From positions 1 through 49,711 of the forward strand of contig WHUX01000308.1 in NCBI GenBank assembly GCA_015179025.1: 49,711 nt of DNA, written 5' to 3'. This DNA is from Terfezia claveryi (Eukaryota; Ascomycota; Pezizomycetes; Pezizales; Pezizaceae). Position numbers and translations under genes: made by a program. Below the pieces are notes generated by a model, which ran no database searches, was not told where the DNA came from, and saw only the letters and a list, made by a program, of their open reading frames with translations. This document shows, piece by piece, positions 20,346-30,229 of the stretch; position 1 is the stretch's first letter; every line of letters starts with the position of its first letter.

Positions 20346-22427
20346 GCATAAATAAATATTTAGAACATGCGAAACATATACTAGGTAAAAAGGGTTTTCT
20401 TTTGAAAGTTAGATAGGTTTTAGTTTGACTCTTAAAATAAATTTATAATATACTAGCAAAGACAAATAAGTAAAAGACAAATATTGTAAGAATAAGAGTC
20501 AGACAGATTTCTGTTCAAGTTTTTAACTAGAAATTAAGAAACAAAAGTATAAATAATAGTTCAAAGAGTTCCTATTTTAAGAGTTAGATAAGTTTTAGTT
20601 TAACTTAAAAATAAACTTAAGCATAGAATAACATTTTAGAGAGATAAAGTTATCTTAATAAATTGATTTAGTAGATCCTCTAATTAAGCAAGGTATCTAG
20701 TTAAGTTTTTTAGGATATAGTCAATAGCTATACTAGTTAAAAATAAAGTCAAGTTCTTTAAGCTAGTGTACTTATATTGGTTAGTGTATATGTTACTAGT
20801 GAAGTGTCAAAGTTTATAGGTTGTGAGTTATGATAATATCTAGTATAACTGTTATAAGTTTCTTAGGTTATTAGTAAGTATCAAGATTTATAGGGCAAGA
20901 GTCATATTAATATCTAACATGACTATCAAAAGTTTAACTATAATCAGTTATAGTACTTAAATAGACAAGTATATGAGTTACTAATGATACTGTATTTTGA
21001 GTCAAGATTAAGTTCAAGGTTATAGGTAAAGTCAAGCTTATAGTCATAATCTAGAGGATCTAAAATAGTAACTTAGTTTTATTATTACTAGGACTTTTAA
21101 GATCAAATATATTATATATCAAGATATATAGAGCTTAATTAGATCTTTAATATAATTTAGAGGCTATGAAATATACTGGACTTAACATACTATATAGAAG
21201 AGTACCCTGACATCAAGAAATTATAGTACTCTAAATATAGCTTGATTGAATTACTTAAAATAGCTAAAATTTAATACTAAGGAGGCTAGCTTATGAAAGT
21301 ATTATAGTACAACATAGTTTGTAGTCTATATAGTTCTATATATAGTAAGCAACATAAGTCTATACTAATAAAACTTATAGAGTAGACCTTTAGAGAACCT
21401 ATAGTACCCTAGCAGTAGTTGCTATAGGCTTTATAGAGCAGGTGGGGGTAGATTATCCTAGAGAGATACTTATAAATGATATTTTAAATTCAGATGCTAT
21501 AGAGAGTTCAGTGTAGATCAGAGTGGGTTGCAGATATTAAATTTGACTTTTTCGAGTATTTTTAGCCTATATTTATAGTTTTTACTATATCGATATCACG
21601 TCTATTGATGGAGATATTGGGATATTACAGCATGTGGCAGGGGCCCGGTGTCGATTGTCACGTGGGTGTCGATCGCTACGCAGTAAATTACTCTAGAGTG
21701 TGGGTGAACCTAATAGATTGGGGCGAATCAGTTGGGCGAACCCAATCTAGTGGGGCAAGTGGAAGTGGATATCCAAGCCAAAGAGTGTCGCACGTATAAT
21801 GTCGCAAGTATGATAAGAGGCATAAGAGAACATGTATATATAGAGATCGCTGGGTCTCCAAGGAGTTGTAGTATGGAGATATCAAAGCAATTCAGGTAGT
21901 CCTATCACGCATTGAATCAACGAACTCATTAGACCAACGAACCTCCGAATCATTAGAACAACGAGCAAATCATCATACAACAAGGAGACGAGAATGTAGT
22001 GTTGTGGTGGGAGGCTGGACCACGGGCCGCGGTTCGAAACCTCCATTGTTACCAAGAGTAGTGTGTGACTTCAGGTATAGGCTGGTAATCTGGTTCTCGT
22101 ATAGGGACGAGGGAATGGTGGAGAGGAAAGTGTGGTGATTGTAGGAAGACGCCCAGTGACAGGAAGAAGATCCTTGTGGGTAGGGAGTAGCTACGAGGGT
22201 GTTGTGCTAACCAGACTAGGAGTAGGTATGACAACAGGATGACTGTAAATATGCGGTTGGGTGTCCTGGCTGACGTAACTACATCTCGCGTAATCACATT
22301 ATTGTGGATATGTTATTCTCATGCCAAGACCCTCCAGCGAGACTAATACGAAGACTTCTTGTTTGTCCTTTCAGAGAGAAATTTTCCTTGACAGTCGACC
22401 CTGGAAAAACAACACCACAACCACACA
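20346..22427. other. Eroded AT-rich repeats, then GC-richer flank; no gene supported
   Basis: From 20346 to about 21590 the sequence is very AT-rich, with degenerate internal repeats: AGTTAGATAGGTTTTAGTTT at about 20405 recurs with changes at about 20585, and an AATATCTA-containing unit recurs near 20835 and 20910. From about 21600 composition becomes GC-richer. GCGGTTCGAAACC near 22031 resembles a pol III B box but no tRNA can be folded around it. TGGTTAGCACAACACCCTC lies on the minus strand within 22195-22218 and recurs at 36097-36120. Confidence 0.5.
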
Positions 22428-23264
22428 ATGGCACGACAGGGTTATGATGTGCTAACGCTGCTACGATCAGGCATCCCCTTACATGCTTTAGTGGGACCAC
22501 CGAAGGCAGAGTACAACTGGCATGATGATTCGTCGCTCGTGGCAAGTGATGCTGATGACGAGTCGCTCGTGGAAAGCGATGCTGGTGACGAGTCGTTCTT
22601 GGAAAGGGTTGCTGGTGACGAGTCGTTCCTGGAAAGTGATGCTGATGATGTTGGGGCCCATGGTGACTATCGAGAGGCCAACGAAGACGACGATTCGAAT
22701 TCCACAGGTCTTAGTGGGGACGAGGAGGCGTCGAATCTTGCGAGTGAGGAGGCGTCGAATAGGCAAACGTGTGAAGACACCGATGCCTGGATGGACAAGC
22801 TATCCAGTATTCGGGGTCAGGATGACAGCTGCCAACCATCCTTGTACTCCACTACCAACATTAGTCCCCCTGGCGGGTCTGCCCTCAAACCTTTTGACCG
22901 TGGCCTGTTGTGGCTAAGCCTGACTATTATCCCACGCCTCCCTGTCCCTCGGGTCAACACCGCTCCCGGTCCAACAACGAGCGTCTTCCGGTCGTTAATT
23001 GCTGCCTCGAAGGCCTACGCTGATCTATTAGGCTTGGTCACCGTGGCAATGTCTGCAGCGGCCATGAGCTCGACGGGCATTGTGGGTGGCAGACTACCTG
23101 GGCGGGGTGCGGCAAAAGCTATCCCACAACCTCTGTGTGCGACGGTGGGGTGTTGTCATAGGGATGATACAGGAGCAGGTATAGTCCCCCACCTCGGTGA
23201 ATCAGGGAAGACATGTCTGACAAGGGGGACCAATAGTATTATCAGATGCCCACCTCATTTATGA
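22428..23264 (+). CDS. Hypothetical protein with acidic 10-residue repeats
   Basis: An open frame of 278 codons in locally GC-richer DNA. The ATG lies in a good fungal context (CACACAATGGC). Residues 1-35 (MARQGYDVLTLLRSG) are followed by four tandem 10-residue units of the type SLVESDAGDE (22533-22652) and a further acidic, Asn/Ser-rich stretch to about residue 110. The C-terminal half is Ala/Gly/Pro-rich and its last third may be off-frame: shifting frame near 23220 opens a better-looking segment. No domain was recognised. A CTTTCAG 3' splice-like site lies at about 22368-22374, upstream of the ATG, so a 5' exon is possible. It may be a decayed transposon or a host orphan gene; the coding status is uncertain. 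Confidence 0.4.
   Translation: MARQGYDVLTLLRSGIPLHALVGPPKAEYNWHDDSSLVASDADDESLVESDAGDESFLERVAGDESFLESDADDVGAHGDYREANEDDDSNSTGLSGDEEASNLASEEASNRQTCEDTDAWMDKLSSIRGQDDSCQPSLYSTTNISPPGGSALKPFDRGLLWLSLTIIPRLPVPRVNTAPGPTTSVFRSLIAASKAYADLLGLVTVAMSAAAMSSTGIVGGRLPGRGAAKAIPQPLCATVGCCHRDDTGAGIVPHLGESGKTCLTRGTNSIIRCPPHL
22533..22652 (+). repeat. 30-bp in-frame tandem repeat
   Basis: Four consecutive 30-bp units beginning TCGCTCGTGG or TCGTTCTTGG, encoding SLVASDADDE, SLVESDAGDE, SFLERVAGDE and SFLESDADDV. Differences between units are mostly single substitutions. Confidence 0.9.
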
Positions 23265-23460
23265 CGACCCAAGCTATAACGCCTTTCTGAACTACCTGTG
23301 TGCAAAGCTAGCCCCAAACGGAACGCAGAGCCATTGGGGGGGGGAGAAGCATGTGGTGGGACAATTTAACTGTCCATGTGGGTGCGGGGTAGTCTGTTGG
23401 CAGAATGGGAATGGCGCTGAATTAGGGTTACATGTGCGTGTGGGCATTGTCGTTGAAATG
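23230..23460 (+). pseudogene. Possible continuation of the 22428 gene in another frame
   Basis: The +1-shifted frame reads GGPIVLSDAHLIYDDPSYNA and goes on through FLNYLCAKLAPNGTQSHW. After a second shift in the G-run at about 23336 comes EKHVVGQFNCPCGCGVVCW. Codon use and residue mix look protein-like, with a Cys cluster CPCGCGVVC. This suggests the true protein extended past the stop at 23264 and was broken by indels, or that introns exist. No family was recognised. Confidence 0.35.
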
Positions 23461-24143
23461 ACCTAGGCAGAGGGTTGAAAGTAACTACTGGAGGTTACTG
23501 CAGTGATGGGATATAGAAGAACTAGTGAGTGGAGAGGATGACCATGGCATGAACACAATCACAATATGAGTAGCACAATTCGATATGAGTAGCACAATCA
23601 CGGTCGGATGAGTGTGAAGGAAATATCGCTCCCTGTCATTCTCCGTTCCTTTTCCTGTTCTCTCCTTTTATCCACCTCCGCTGTCCTATCTCTCATTCCT
23701 CCTTTAATCCCATGACTAAGCATATCCCTAGCGTTGCCTCAATAGGGACTTGTCCCTTCACCTACCCCTCAAAGCTTGGGATATAAATTACAATATTCAC
23801 GCAATTACTACAGTTTTCTCCTTTCGTCTTACACCTCACGGTATTCAGATTTCAAATGTGCGGTTTCGATTTCCGAGATAATGTTTTTACTTAGATTGCA
23901 TGAAGTTGACAGTGTAATGTGTGATGTGAGTGTAAATGCATCGGTTTTGGTACATTACAGATGACTCTCGTTACAAACATATCGTCGGGACGGGGGTAGG
24001 TATGCTTATAACCAATATATGCTTATAACTAGAGAAATTTATTACTAGGTCGGAAAGCCTCCGGAATGACACAATAAATACTAGACATTCATACAAATGA
24101 CAGAGAGAAATCAGGGAGAAGTAGAGGATGCTCCGGAAGTACC
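23461..24143. other. No gene seen
   Basis: Pyrimidine-rich stretch at 23615-23760 and two GAGTAGCACAAT repeats near 23566-23600. The short open frame 23776-23964 has no recognisable features. GACTCTCGTTACA at about 23963-23975 resembles the end of the E LTR, but the matching LTR body is absent. Confidence 0.4.
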
Positions 24144-24386
24144 TCAAAAATCAGTTATCCTGCGCTGGACATGCTGCCGCCTGCGTTCCATCTCAAGAAT
24201 CTCCATTCTTTTTTTCTCACGCTTGAGTGCATCTTGGAGGGCAGTGATGTTCGCCGAGGGTTCACCATGAAGTGAAAAGAGCAGCAAGCGTTCGATGCAT
24301 GATAACGCTGCATAGGGTGTAACTGGAAGACGTGGTTGCGGAGCTTTCGTGTGTTGCTTGTGTTGTACTCTGTATGGGGTTATTTC
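24144..24386 (-). pseudogene. C-terminal fragment with basic coiled coil
   Basis: An 80-codon open frame on the minus strand without its own start. It reads YAALSCIERLLLFSLHGEPS, then ITALQDALKREKKRMEILEM followed by an Arg-rich end and a stop (TGA at 24144-24146). The Lys/Glu/Arg-rich helix is typical of C-termini of fungal Fot1/pogo-like transposases, but no catalytic part is visible upstream. Treated as a possible transposase relic; the assignment is weak. Confidence 0.3.
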
Positions 24387-24433
24387 TTATCGATAAACCT
24401 CCAGTTGTGGTTTAGCGCTACTCTTCTTACAAG

Positions 24434-24441
24434 GATATGTA
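24434..24441. repeat. Target-site duplication of element H, left
   Basis: GATATGTA; the right copy GATATATA is at 24434's counterpart 25724-25731, differing by one G to A change. Confidence 0.55.
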
Positions 24442-25723
24442 TGGTGACTAAGCACAAAACATAAGAATATTCTTGTAATACGAATATCCTAGTCCTCTGT
24501 GTGTAGTATCTAGTATACTACTATGGTGTGCAAATGCATCCATCAGAAACCATCTTTTGGCGTCCGTCCACCACTGTGGGTGCGTCCAGAAGACACGGTT
24601 ATGCCAATGTCCCCCGTGACGTCCACTGGCATCTCTAGTTGTGCCAATGTCTCCCGTTGTCTCCACTGTCATCTGAGGTCGCCCGGATACCCTCCTCCAG
24701 CTTATGGAGGTCCAGGATGACCTCCCTTCAGCCTATGGCGTCCGGATCCTAGTAGTTGTTGTCTCTGATGTCTCCCAGACGTCATATTGTGCCTTTCCGT
24801 GACGCTGGCCCTGCCCGTTCCAGGTTGCCATGCCTTAGTCATTCAGCCGTGAAGAGATGTGCACTTGTTAACAAGAAGAATAGATGTCAATTGTATTTCG
24901 AAATATTTATGTATATAAAAGCTATTTCATCACAGGCCGTACTATCATGAACCGAACCCTCGACCACCGTCCCCATGTCACTCGCTAGCCAACTTCTTCC
25001 AAATTGCCTGCCCCAAGGGTACACCCGCCGAGCATAATTCGCAAACTAATACCGCTATTTTCCAGGCTACTGACAACTGACCCGTCGATCCTGGGAATTC
25101 AGTTTATCCCACTCGACATTGGAACCTTGCAACGGGGGCATGGAAGTGGAGGCATCGGAGCCATTGATGTGGAGGCATCGGAGCCATGGAAGTGGAGCAG
25201 CATGGAAACATCGGAGGCATGTAAGCGGAGATGTTGCAGGCATCGGAGTGGCAATATTAGAGTTATCGCTGCCTCTAAACTGCTGTAGAACCCTGTGACA
25301 CAGGTTAGTTGTGCGCGCACTTATCTGTGGTGTTGCAATGCTCTCACCTAAACGAACTGAACTTGCTTGCTCGGGTGCTTGCAGTATTCTGTGAGATAGG
25401 TTAGTTACGCGTGCTCATATTGGAGGTTTGGCGATGCACTGACCTAGCTTCCAGTTCATGAGGTTCGTTGACTTGTGTTGTGCTTGAAAGTCCCAATGTC
25501 CTTCACATGTGCCAGCGGCAGGCAGACTAGTCGGCACGGCAATATCACCTAAGACAGGCAATACCTGGGCGCGTGGCTGCATATGCACTATTCCAACCAG
25601 ACTACAGATGACGCTCGATAGAAGCATACCAGATATAAGAATATATTAGATACAAGCAGTCCCATATAGTAAATAAGCATATTTTAGATACTAGAATATT
25701 CTATTTTTTTTGCTTAGTCACCA
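24442..25723. mobile_element. Element H: 1.28-kb TIR element without transposase
   Basis: Terminal inverted repeats: left TGGTGACTAAGCACAAAAC, right (reverse complement) TGGTGACTAAGCAAAAAAAA. Similarity continues through AGAATATTCT for roughly 35 bp. The flanks are an 8-bp near-duplication, as in the hAT superfamily, although the TIR end does not show the usual CAG start. The interior has CGTCCG-rich sequence (24560-24790), a 23-bp tandem repeat GTGGAGGCATCGGAGCCAT (about 25145-25200) and a roughly 96-bp-spaced direct repeat containing GGTTAGTT (25293 and 25389). No transposase frame is present, so it would be non-autonomous. Confidence 0.6.
25140..25205. repeat. Short tandem repeat in element H
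   Basis: Units GTGGAGGCATCGGAGCCATTGAT and GTGGAGGCATCGGAGCCATGGAA, followed by partial copies. Confidence 0.7.
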
Positions 25724-25731
25724 GATATATA
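25724..25731. repeat. Target-site duplication of element H, right
   Basis: GATATATA, 7 of 8 bases equal to the left copy. Local AT-richness lowers the weight of the match. Confidence 0.5.
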
Positions 25732-26339
25732 TTAATAACAAGAGATGTACTACCCTTGGTGGGGGGGAAGTGACCAATCACTGTCTAGTAGCCACCCCTG
25801 CAGCCTCCCTTGTAAGAGAAAACTTTCAATATATCCAAGTATAGATAGTAAGAACTTTATAATAGCCAGTTAGATAACTATAGAAACAACTACACTCTAC
25901 AACATGGTAGCCCTCATATCTTATCAAAATCAACCTAATATCCAATAACCCATTCCTATAATATAAGCTCTCTGAGAAATCTCTTCTACCTCCTTCTGTT
26001 TCTACCACATACAGAATATCATATGAATGAGCTTATAGACACTAAGATAGCTTAGCCATGCATCTATATTTATATTAGAAAAATTATTAAATAAAATATT
26101 ATAGTAATAAGAAAATGGCAGGTTAAGAGATAAGTATGCTAATATTAGCAAAATAAGTGATATCAAGAGCTCTCATTGAATTTGCTAAATTCTCTTTATC
26201 TGCACTATCTCTAACCTCCGTATTGATCTTTAGTTCAATATCTTCATCAACTGCACTTTCTAGTCTCTCTTCAACTACTATACAAAGATAACTACCTCCA
26301 ATAACCCCTTGTTTAGGCTTTAAAGGATGCTTTGGTCAA

Positions 26340-28444
26340 ATAAGGTAGGAAGGTTTTTTCCCATCTTGCTTTAATCCTTCAGCTGGCTTAACAGATACCC
26401 AAGCCTGATCAATCTCTACACACTCTACTTGCCATACTGGTATCTCAACATTATGATATTATTCTAGATCAATCTTCCACTGCTGCTCTAGAAGCTCTTT
26501 AGCTGCCTTTTTCTGTCCTGCAAGTCTTTTTTTTTCTTCTACAATTCACTATCTCTCAGCTTTTGCTGCTTCTAACTCTGCAAGCTTCTTAATTCCTTCA
26601 TTAACATATTGGTAAGTTAGTACTCAAGCTTCACCAACATGTCTAGATCTTTTCCTCTCTTTAAAAACTTTGCTATTCTGAAGCTTATTGAGAGTTTCAG
26701 CCAGAGAGGCAATATCCCAATACTGTGTAACCTATTCTGCATAAAGATTAATATGCTTATAAACTATTCTTTCTCACTATCATTCAGCTTCTGGCGAATT
26801 ATGTCTTCAACCTCTCGAGTAGCCTTGCGAAGATATATAGAAGTATCTGAGATAGATGTCAATGCAGGTGAAACAATATATAAGACAGTACTTGCAACTG
26901 AGATAACAGTAACAGGAGGAGGGAGGGGTTGGATTGAGCAGTCGATTGGCTAGCAACAGGTAGCATCAGCAAGAAAAAAGTGGCATCGGGACACCAGGTG
27001 GTGTCTCTAGGAGACAGGGTTGTCTCTTGTGTCTTTTGTATCTTTTGTGTCTCTTGTGTGTCTCCTAAGTGTCTCCTATATGTCTCCTGGTGTCTCCCAG
27101 TGTCTCCAGGAGACACCAGGAGACATTCTGCCAATCGTGGAGACTCATCTTATCTCCAATGGTATTACTGTCTCTAGAGACACTGGAGACAAACTATTTT
27201 CTTTCCTGATGAGCCCTCCATACACTAAAAATAATATTGTTGCTGAAATCCTCCTTTCAAGTCTATTGAAGAATATTAAGGAACTTTACTTTAGTTATTC
27301 CCAATAGAGGGTTGCTGTATAACCATGTCCTGAGGTTGTATTTATAGGTCTACTATAATAAAGAAAAGCAGCTAACATCAAGAGGTTATAGAAGGTAGGT
27401 AGACTTAGACAGAAGGCAGATTATGTGAATATTATAATCAAGAGTATATTTGACAACTCGCCATGCTACATGAGAGGAATGGCCATCTACAATTAGACAT
27501 TGCGGTGCTGGATCACAATCATATTCACAAGCACCCCCCCTAACACTCCAACGAGTATACAGCTTGAAATGCTGCTTCATATATTCAAACCCAAACTCAT
27601 CATCTATATATCCACTTGGAAATACTACAAATGTAGCCTTATGCTCAACTCCTCCCTCCTAATAATAAGATTTCCAATGTGTTTTCCCCTGCCAGACAAT
27701 AAATGGTAGGATAATCTCTCCTCCAGTACTAACTGTCTCTAATACACTGCAAAACTTACGAGAACCCTCTGTCATAGCTGTAGCCTTACTTCTAACTCAT
27801 ACAATTGCCATACTCCATCTACTATTTCTTCCCATTATAATACCCTTCTCATCACAATTCTAAATATTATCCTGAGCTATCCTTTTCATTCACACTAGAT
27901 TTGCAAGCTTTCAGAGAAAATTAGCTTCTAGCTCCATATCATTTGTTGCTGCTGCTCGTGCTCACTCTTAGTAATAAATATAGATTTTTTTGAAGCCTGA
28001 GTTGTAGTCAAGAAATCTATCCACCAAGTGCATGCCGATAATATAGTTAGGCGCAGAGGCGCTGCTAGTAGAGGGAGTGCTGGTGCTACTAGTAGAGCTT
28101 GGAAGGTTGTTGGAGATCTTGGAGGAAGGTGAGTTGACCTTTTAGGGTATCTGCCTCTTGTTAACAATCACTTGTGCAATTTGTCATAGAAGTTCTAGAC
28201 CCAGTAGAAAATTCACATCCACTATGATTCCAGCATAGTTTGCTATTGCTCTCTTATTACTAGGGGAGAATAATTGCTCATACTAAAGTACTATAGCTCT
28301 ATCTTGGTACGTCCTTAGCACTCTCCAGCACAATGTTTTACAGTTTACCCTATAAAGCTCAGTAATACATTGAGTAGGTACCTTTGGTTTTCGTTTTGCA
28401 TGCATGACTGCCTCCTGTAGCTGCCGTTCAGTATATTTTAGCAT
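26340..28444 (-). pseudogene. Fot1/pogo-like transposase, inactivated
   Basis: The probable start at 28444 gives MLKYTERQLQEAVMHAKRK, the expected N-terminal helix-turn-helix. A second DNA-binding segment follows (DRAIV, EQLFSPSNKRAIANYAG), then VDRFLDYNSGF, and the DDE core. The first Asp is in NCDEKGIIMG, the second in CLIVDGHSSH (about 27465-27495) and the third in PLDVSCF, 35 residues later. All three catalytic acids are preserved in one frame from 28444 to at least 27200. The frame is broken by about ten stops, mostly TAG/TAA at Gln or Trp positions (for example in STYLL-stop-PLDV). A Lys/Glu-rich C-terminal segment (KKLAELEAAKAEREI) near 26500-26600 is probably the tail, separated by a repeat at 27000-27125. 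Confidence 0.85.
26995..27128. repeat. TGTCTCC-type minisatellite inside the transposase gene
   Basis: At least eight copies of GTGTCTCC/TGTCTCT variants with 10-12-bp spacing. It ends in an inverted pair around CTCCAGGAGACACCAGGAGAC. It lies between the DDE core and the C-terminal tail and does not look like ancestral transposase sequence. Confidence 0.75.
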
Positions 28445-28629
28445 ATTGGTAATAGATAAGTATTGGTGATATTGCCTGAGATTTGATGATTTGACTGATA
28501 TCGATTGAGCTCATAATATTGCTAGGGGCTGGTAGAGGAGTTGTGGAAAGGTGGAGAAGGTTGATAGAGCTGCATGTCTTAGACAGTGCCACTAGACGGT
28601 AGTTGGTCACTTCCCCCTCATAGAGAGTA

Positions 28630-29633
28630 CCTCTGCAGTCCTACTAGAAAGCAGCCACTGTATAGTGATTACTCTTACAAACTGTCTAGAATAGTATTTC
28701 CTGCATAACCTATACTATATTATGAGCTTAGTAATTCTAGCTAAATACATAGCTATGAAAATGAGTACACTCTACAATCTTGTTATACAAATATTCTACT
28801 AAGCTTAGCTAAAGACCTAATATACCTTTTTCTAATATGACTTCTCTGAAGACTTACCTCCTTTCTCTTAACTCCTATAAAGGCTAGGTTTGTAGCAAGT
28901 AAGCCTGTAATAACTAGAAAAGCATTACTTAGAATCTATATATATATCAAAATAGCCTCTATAGCAATAGCCTTCAATATGATTAAATAGTATATAATCA
29001 AAAAAAACTCCAAAATAAACAATCTTAAGAATTAAATAAATTTGCTCTATATCTACTACCTTGGGCTCTCGCCTTTTTCTCTTCAATAGCCTCCTCTCCT
29101 CAATATTGTCTATCATAGAAAAGGGGTCCCTAATAGTTCTAAATACCTTTATATTTCCTTCTTTTAAAAACTATACTTCTAATAGCTACTTTGATTCTCT
29201 ACCTATTCATAAGCCAAATATTACACAATTAGGCCCAAAACAACTAGAAGTCTTATATCTAGCATCTAATTACAGTACAAAAAGTAGAGTGTACAAATAG
29301 TAATATTAGAAAACCTCAAAATCTCCTCAAATATATACTTCTGCTAGCTATTATCTAATCAATTAAATGTATACTTCTATAACTTCCTAGATTTACCTAG
29401 TCTAAACTTACTTAACTGGTAAAATAAGTGCATTCCTCCAAAGTATCCTTTATACTTCCACAAAGGTCTCTAATAGCTCTAGAACTCTAATAATCCTTAT
29501 ATTTTAGCCTATAATAGTTACTTTGATTATGTAATCTACAGGTATCATGAAATATTTTAAAGCCCTATATTGCAATTATATACTTTGTTACAACCATATA
29601 CTCAGTTGTCCTTGTCATCACCTACAATATAGG
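28630..29633. other. AT-rich, no gene supported
   Basis: Open frames of about 60-80 codons occur on both strands (28925-29116 minus, 29061-29300 plus), with low-complexity composition and no motif. Probably eroded repeat DNA. Confidence 0.45.
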
Positions 29634-30194
29634 TGTAACGGCATAAGTCATTGGCTGTAGGTATAACTAAAGATATGACTCCAAGGAGTATACAAAGATG
29701 GAACTATAACTATAGATTAAAGTATCAAGACAAATGGCAGAGTCTATATTAACAAAGTTATAATATAAGACGTTATGTAAAGAACAAGAACAAGAAATGA
29801 TAACTACAGCTACCTATTTACATGATTGTCTTTGCTAAAGAAGTGGTATCCGGCTAACTTTATATCACTTGCAATTACAGATGATACTCCGCGATCTACC
29901 TCTATAATCCCTTCTAGTATTAAGACACTAGATTGGCAGTGCCAATTCAGCTGGGAAGGCCTGCTATCAGCTGACACTTGAACAAGTCTGTTCAAGTATC
30001 AAATACCACACTGACACTCAAACAAGCCTGTTTGGGTATCAAATACCTAGCAATTAAATTCAAATACTGCGCTGATACTCGAACAAGCCTATTTGTATAT
30101 AAAATACCTCGCAAGTAAATTCAAATACTGCACTGACACTCAAATAAGCCTGTTCGGGTCTCAAATACCTCACAAGTAAATTAAGGTCATGACT
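29634..30194 (-). repeat. 3' LTR of gypsy element F
   Basis: 561 bp. On the minus strand it begins (A)GTCATGACC after AAGGAGGGGATAC and ends GCCGTTACA. Termini, length and the adjoining purine tract parallel the LTR of element E, although the bodies differ. It contains a tandem repeat with a 61-bp period. The first base is A where T is expected, a single change. Confidence 0.65.
29968..30180 (-). repeat. 61-bp tandem repeat in F LTR
   Basis: Three full units and one partial unit containing CTGACACTC, AACAAGCCTGTT and AAATACCTCGCAAGTAAATT; repeats start at about 30011, 30072 and 30133. Each AACAAGCCTGTT is nearly self-complementary. Confidence 0.85.
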
Positions 30195-30229
30195 GTATCC
30201 CCTCCTTATGGCCAAAGTCCATTGAGGCT

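Larger units (their letters stand above)
25750..28627 (-). mobile_element. Fot1/pogo-type DNA transposon
   Basis: A 2.88-kb element flanked by TA (25748-25749 and 28628-28629). Imperfect TIRs of about 40 bp: left CTACCCTTGG..., right reverse complement CTCTCTATGAGG..., sharing GGAAGTGACCAA and GTCTAGT at the same spacing. It carries one transposase gene on the minus strand, starting 183 bp inside the right end. Both the TA duplication and the DD35D transposase fit the Fot1/pogo group of Tc1/mariner. The gene is dead. It sits only 24 bp from element H. Confidence 0.85.

Noticed and set aside
22020..22052. Possible tRNA or SINE: GCGGTTCGAAACC resembles a pol III B box
   Set aside because: The T-stem does not pair well (two mismatches), there is no matching A box or anticodon arm upstream, and no poly-T terminator fits.
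23963..23975. GACTCTCGTTACA as a second E-type LTR end
   Set aside because: Only the last 13 bases resemble the E LTR terminus; the TATA box, hairpins and heptamer array are absent upstream.
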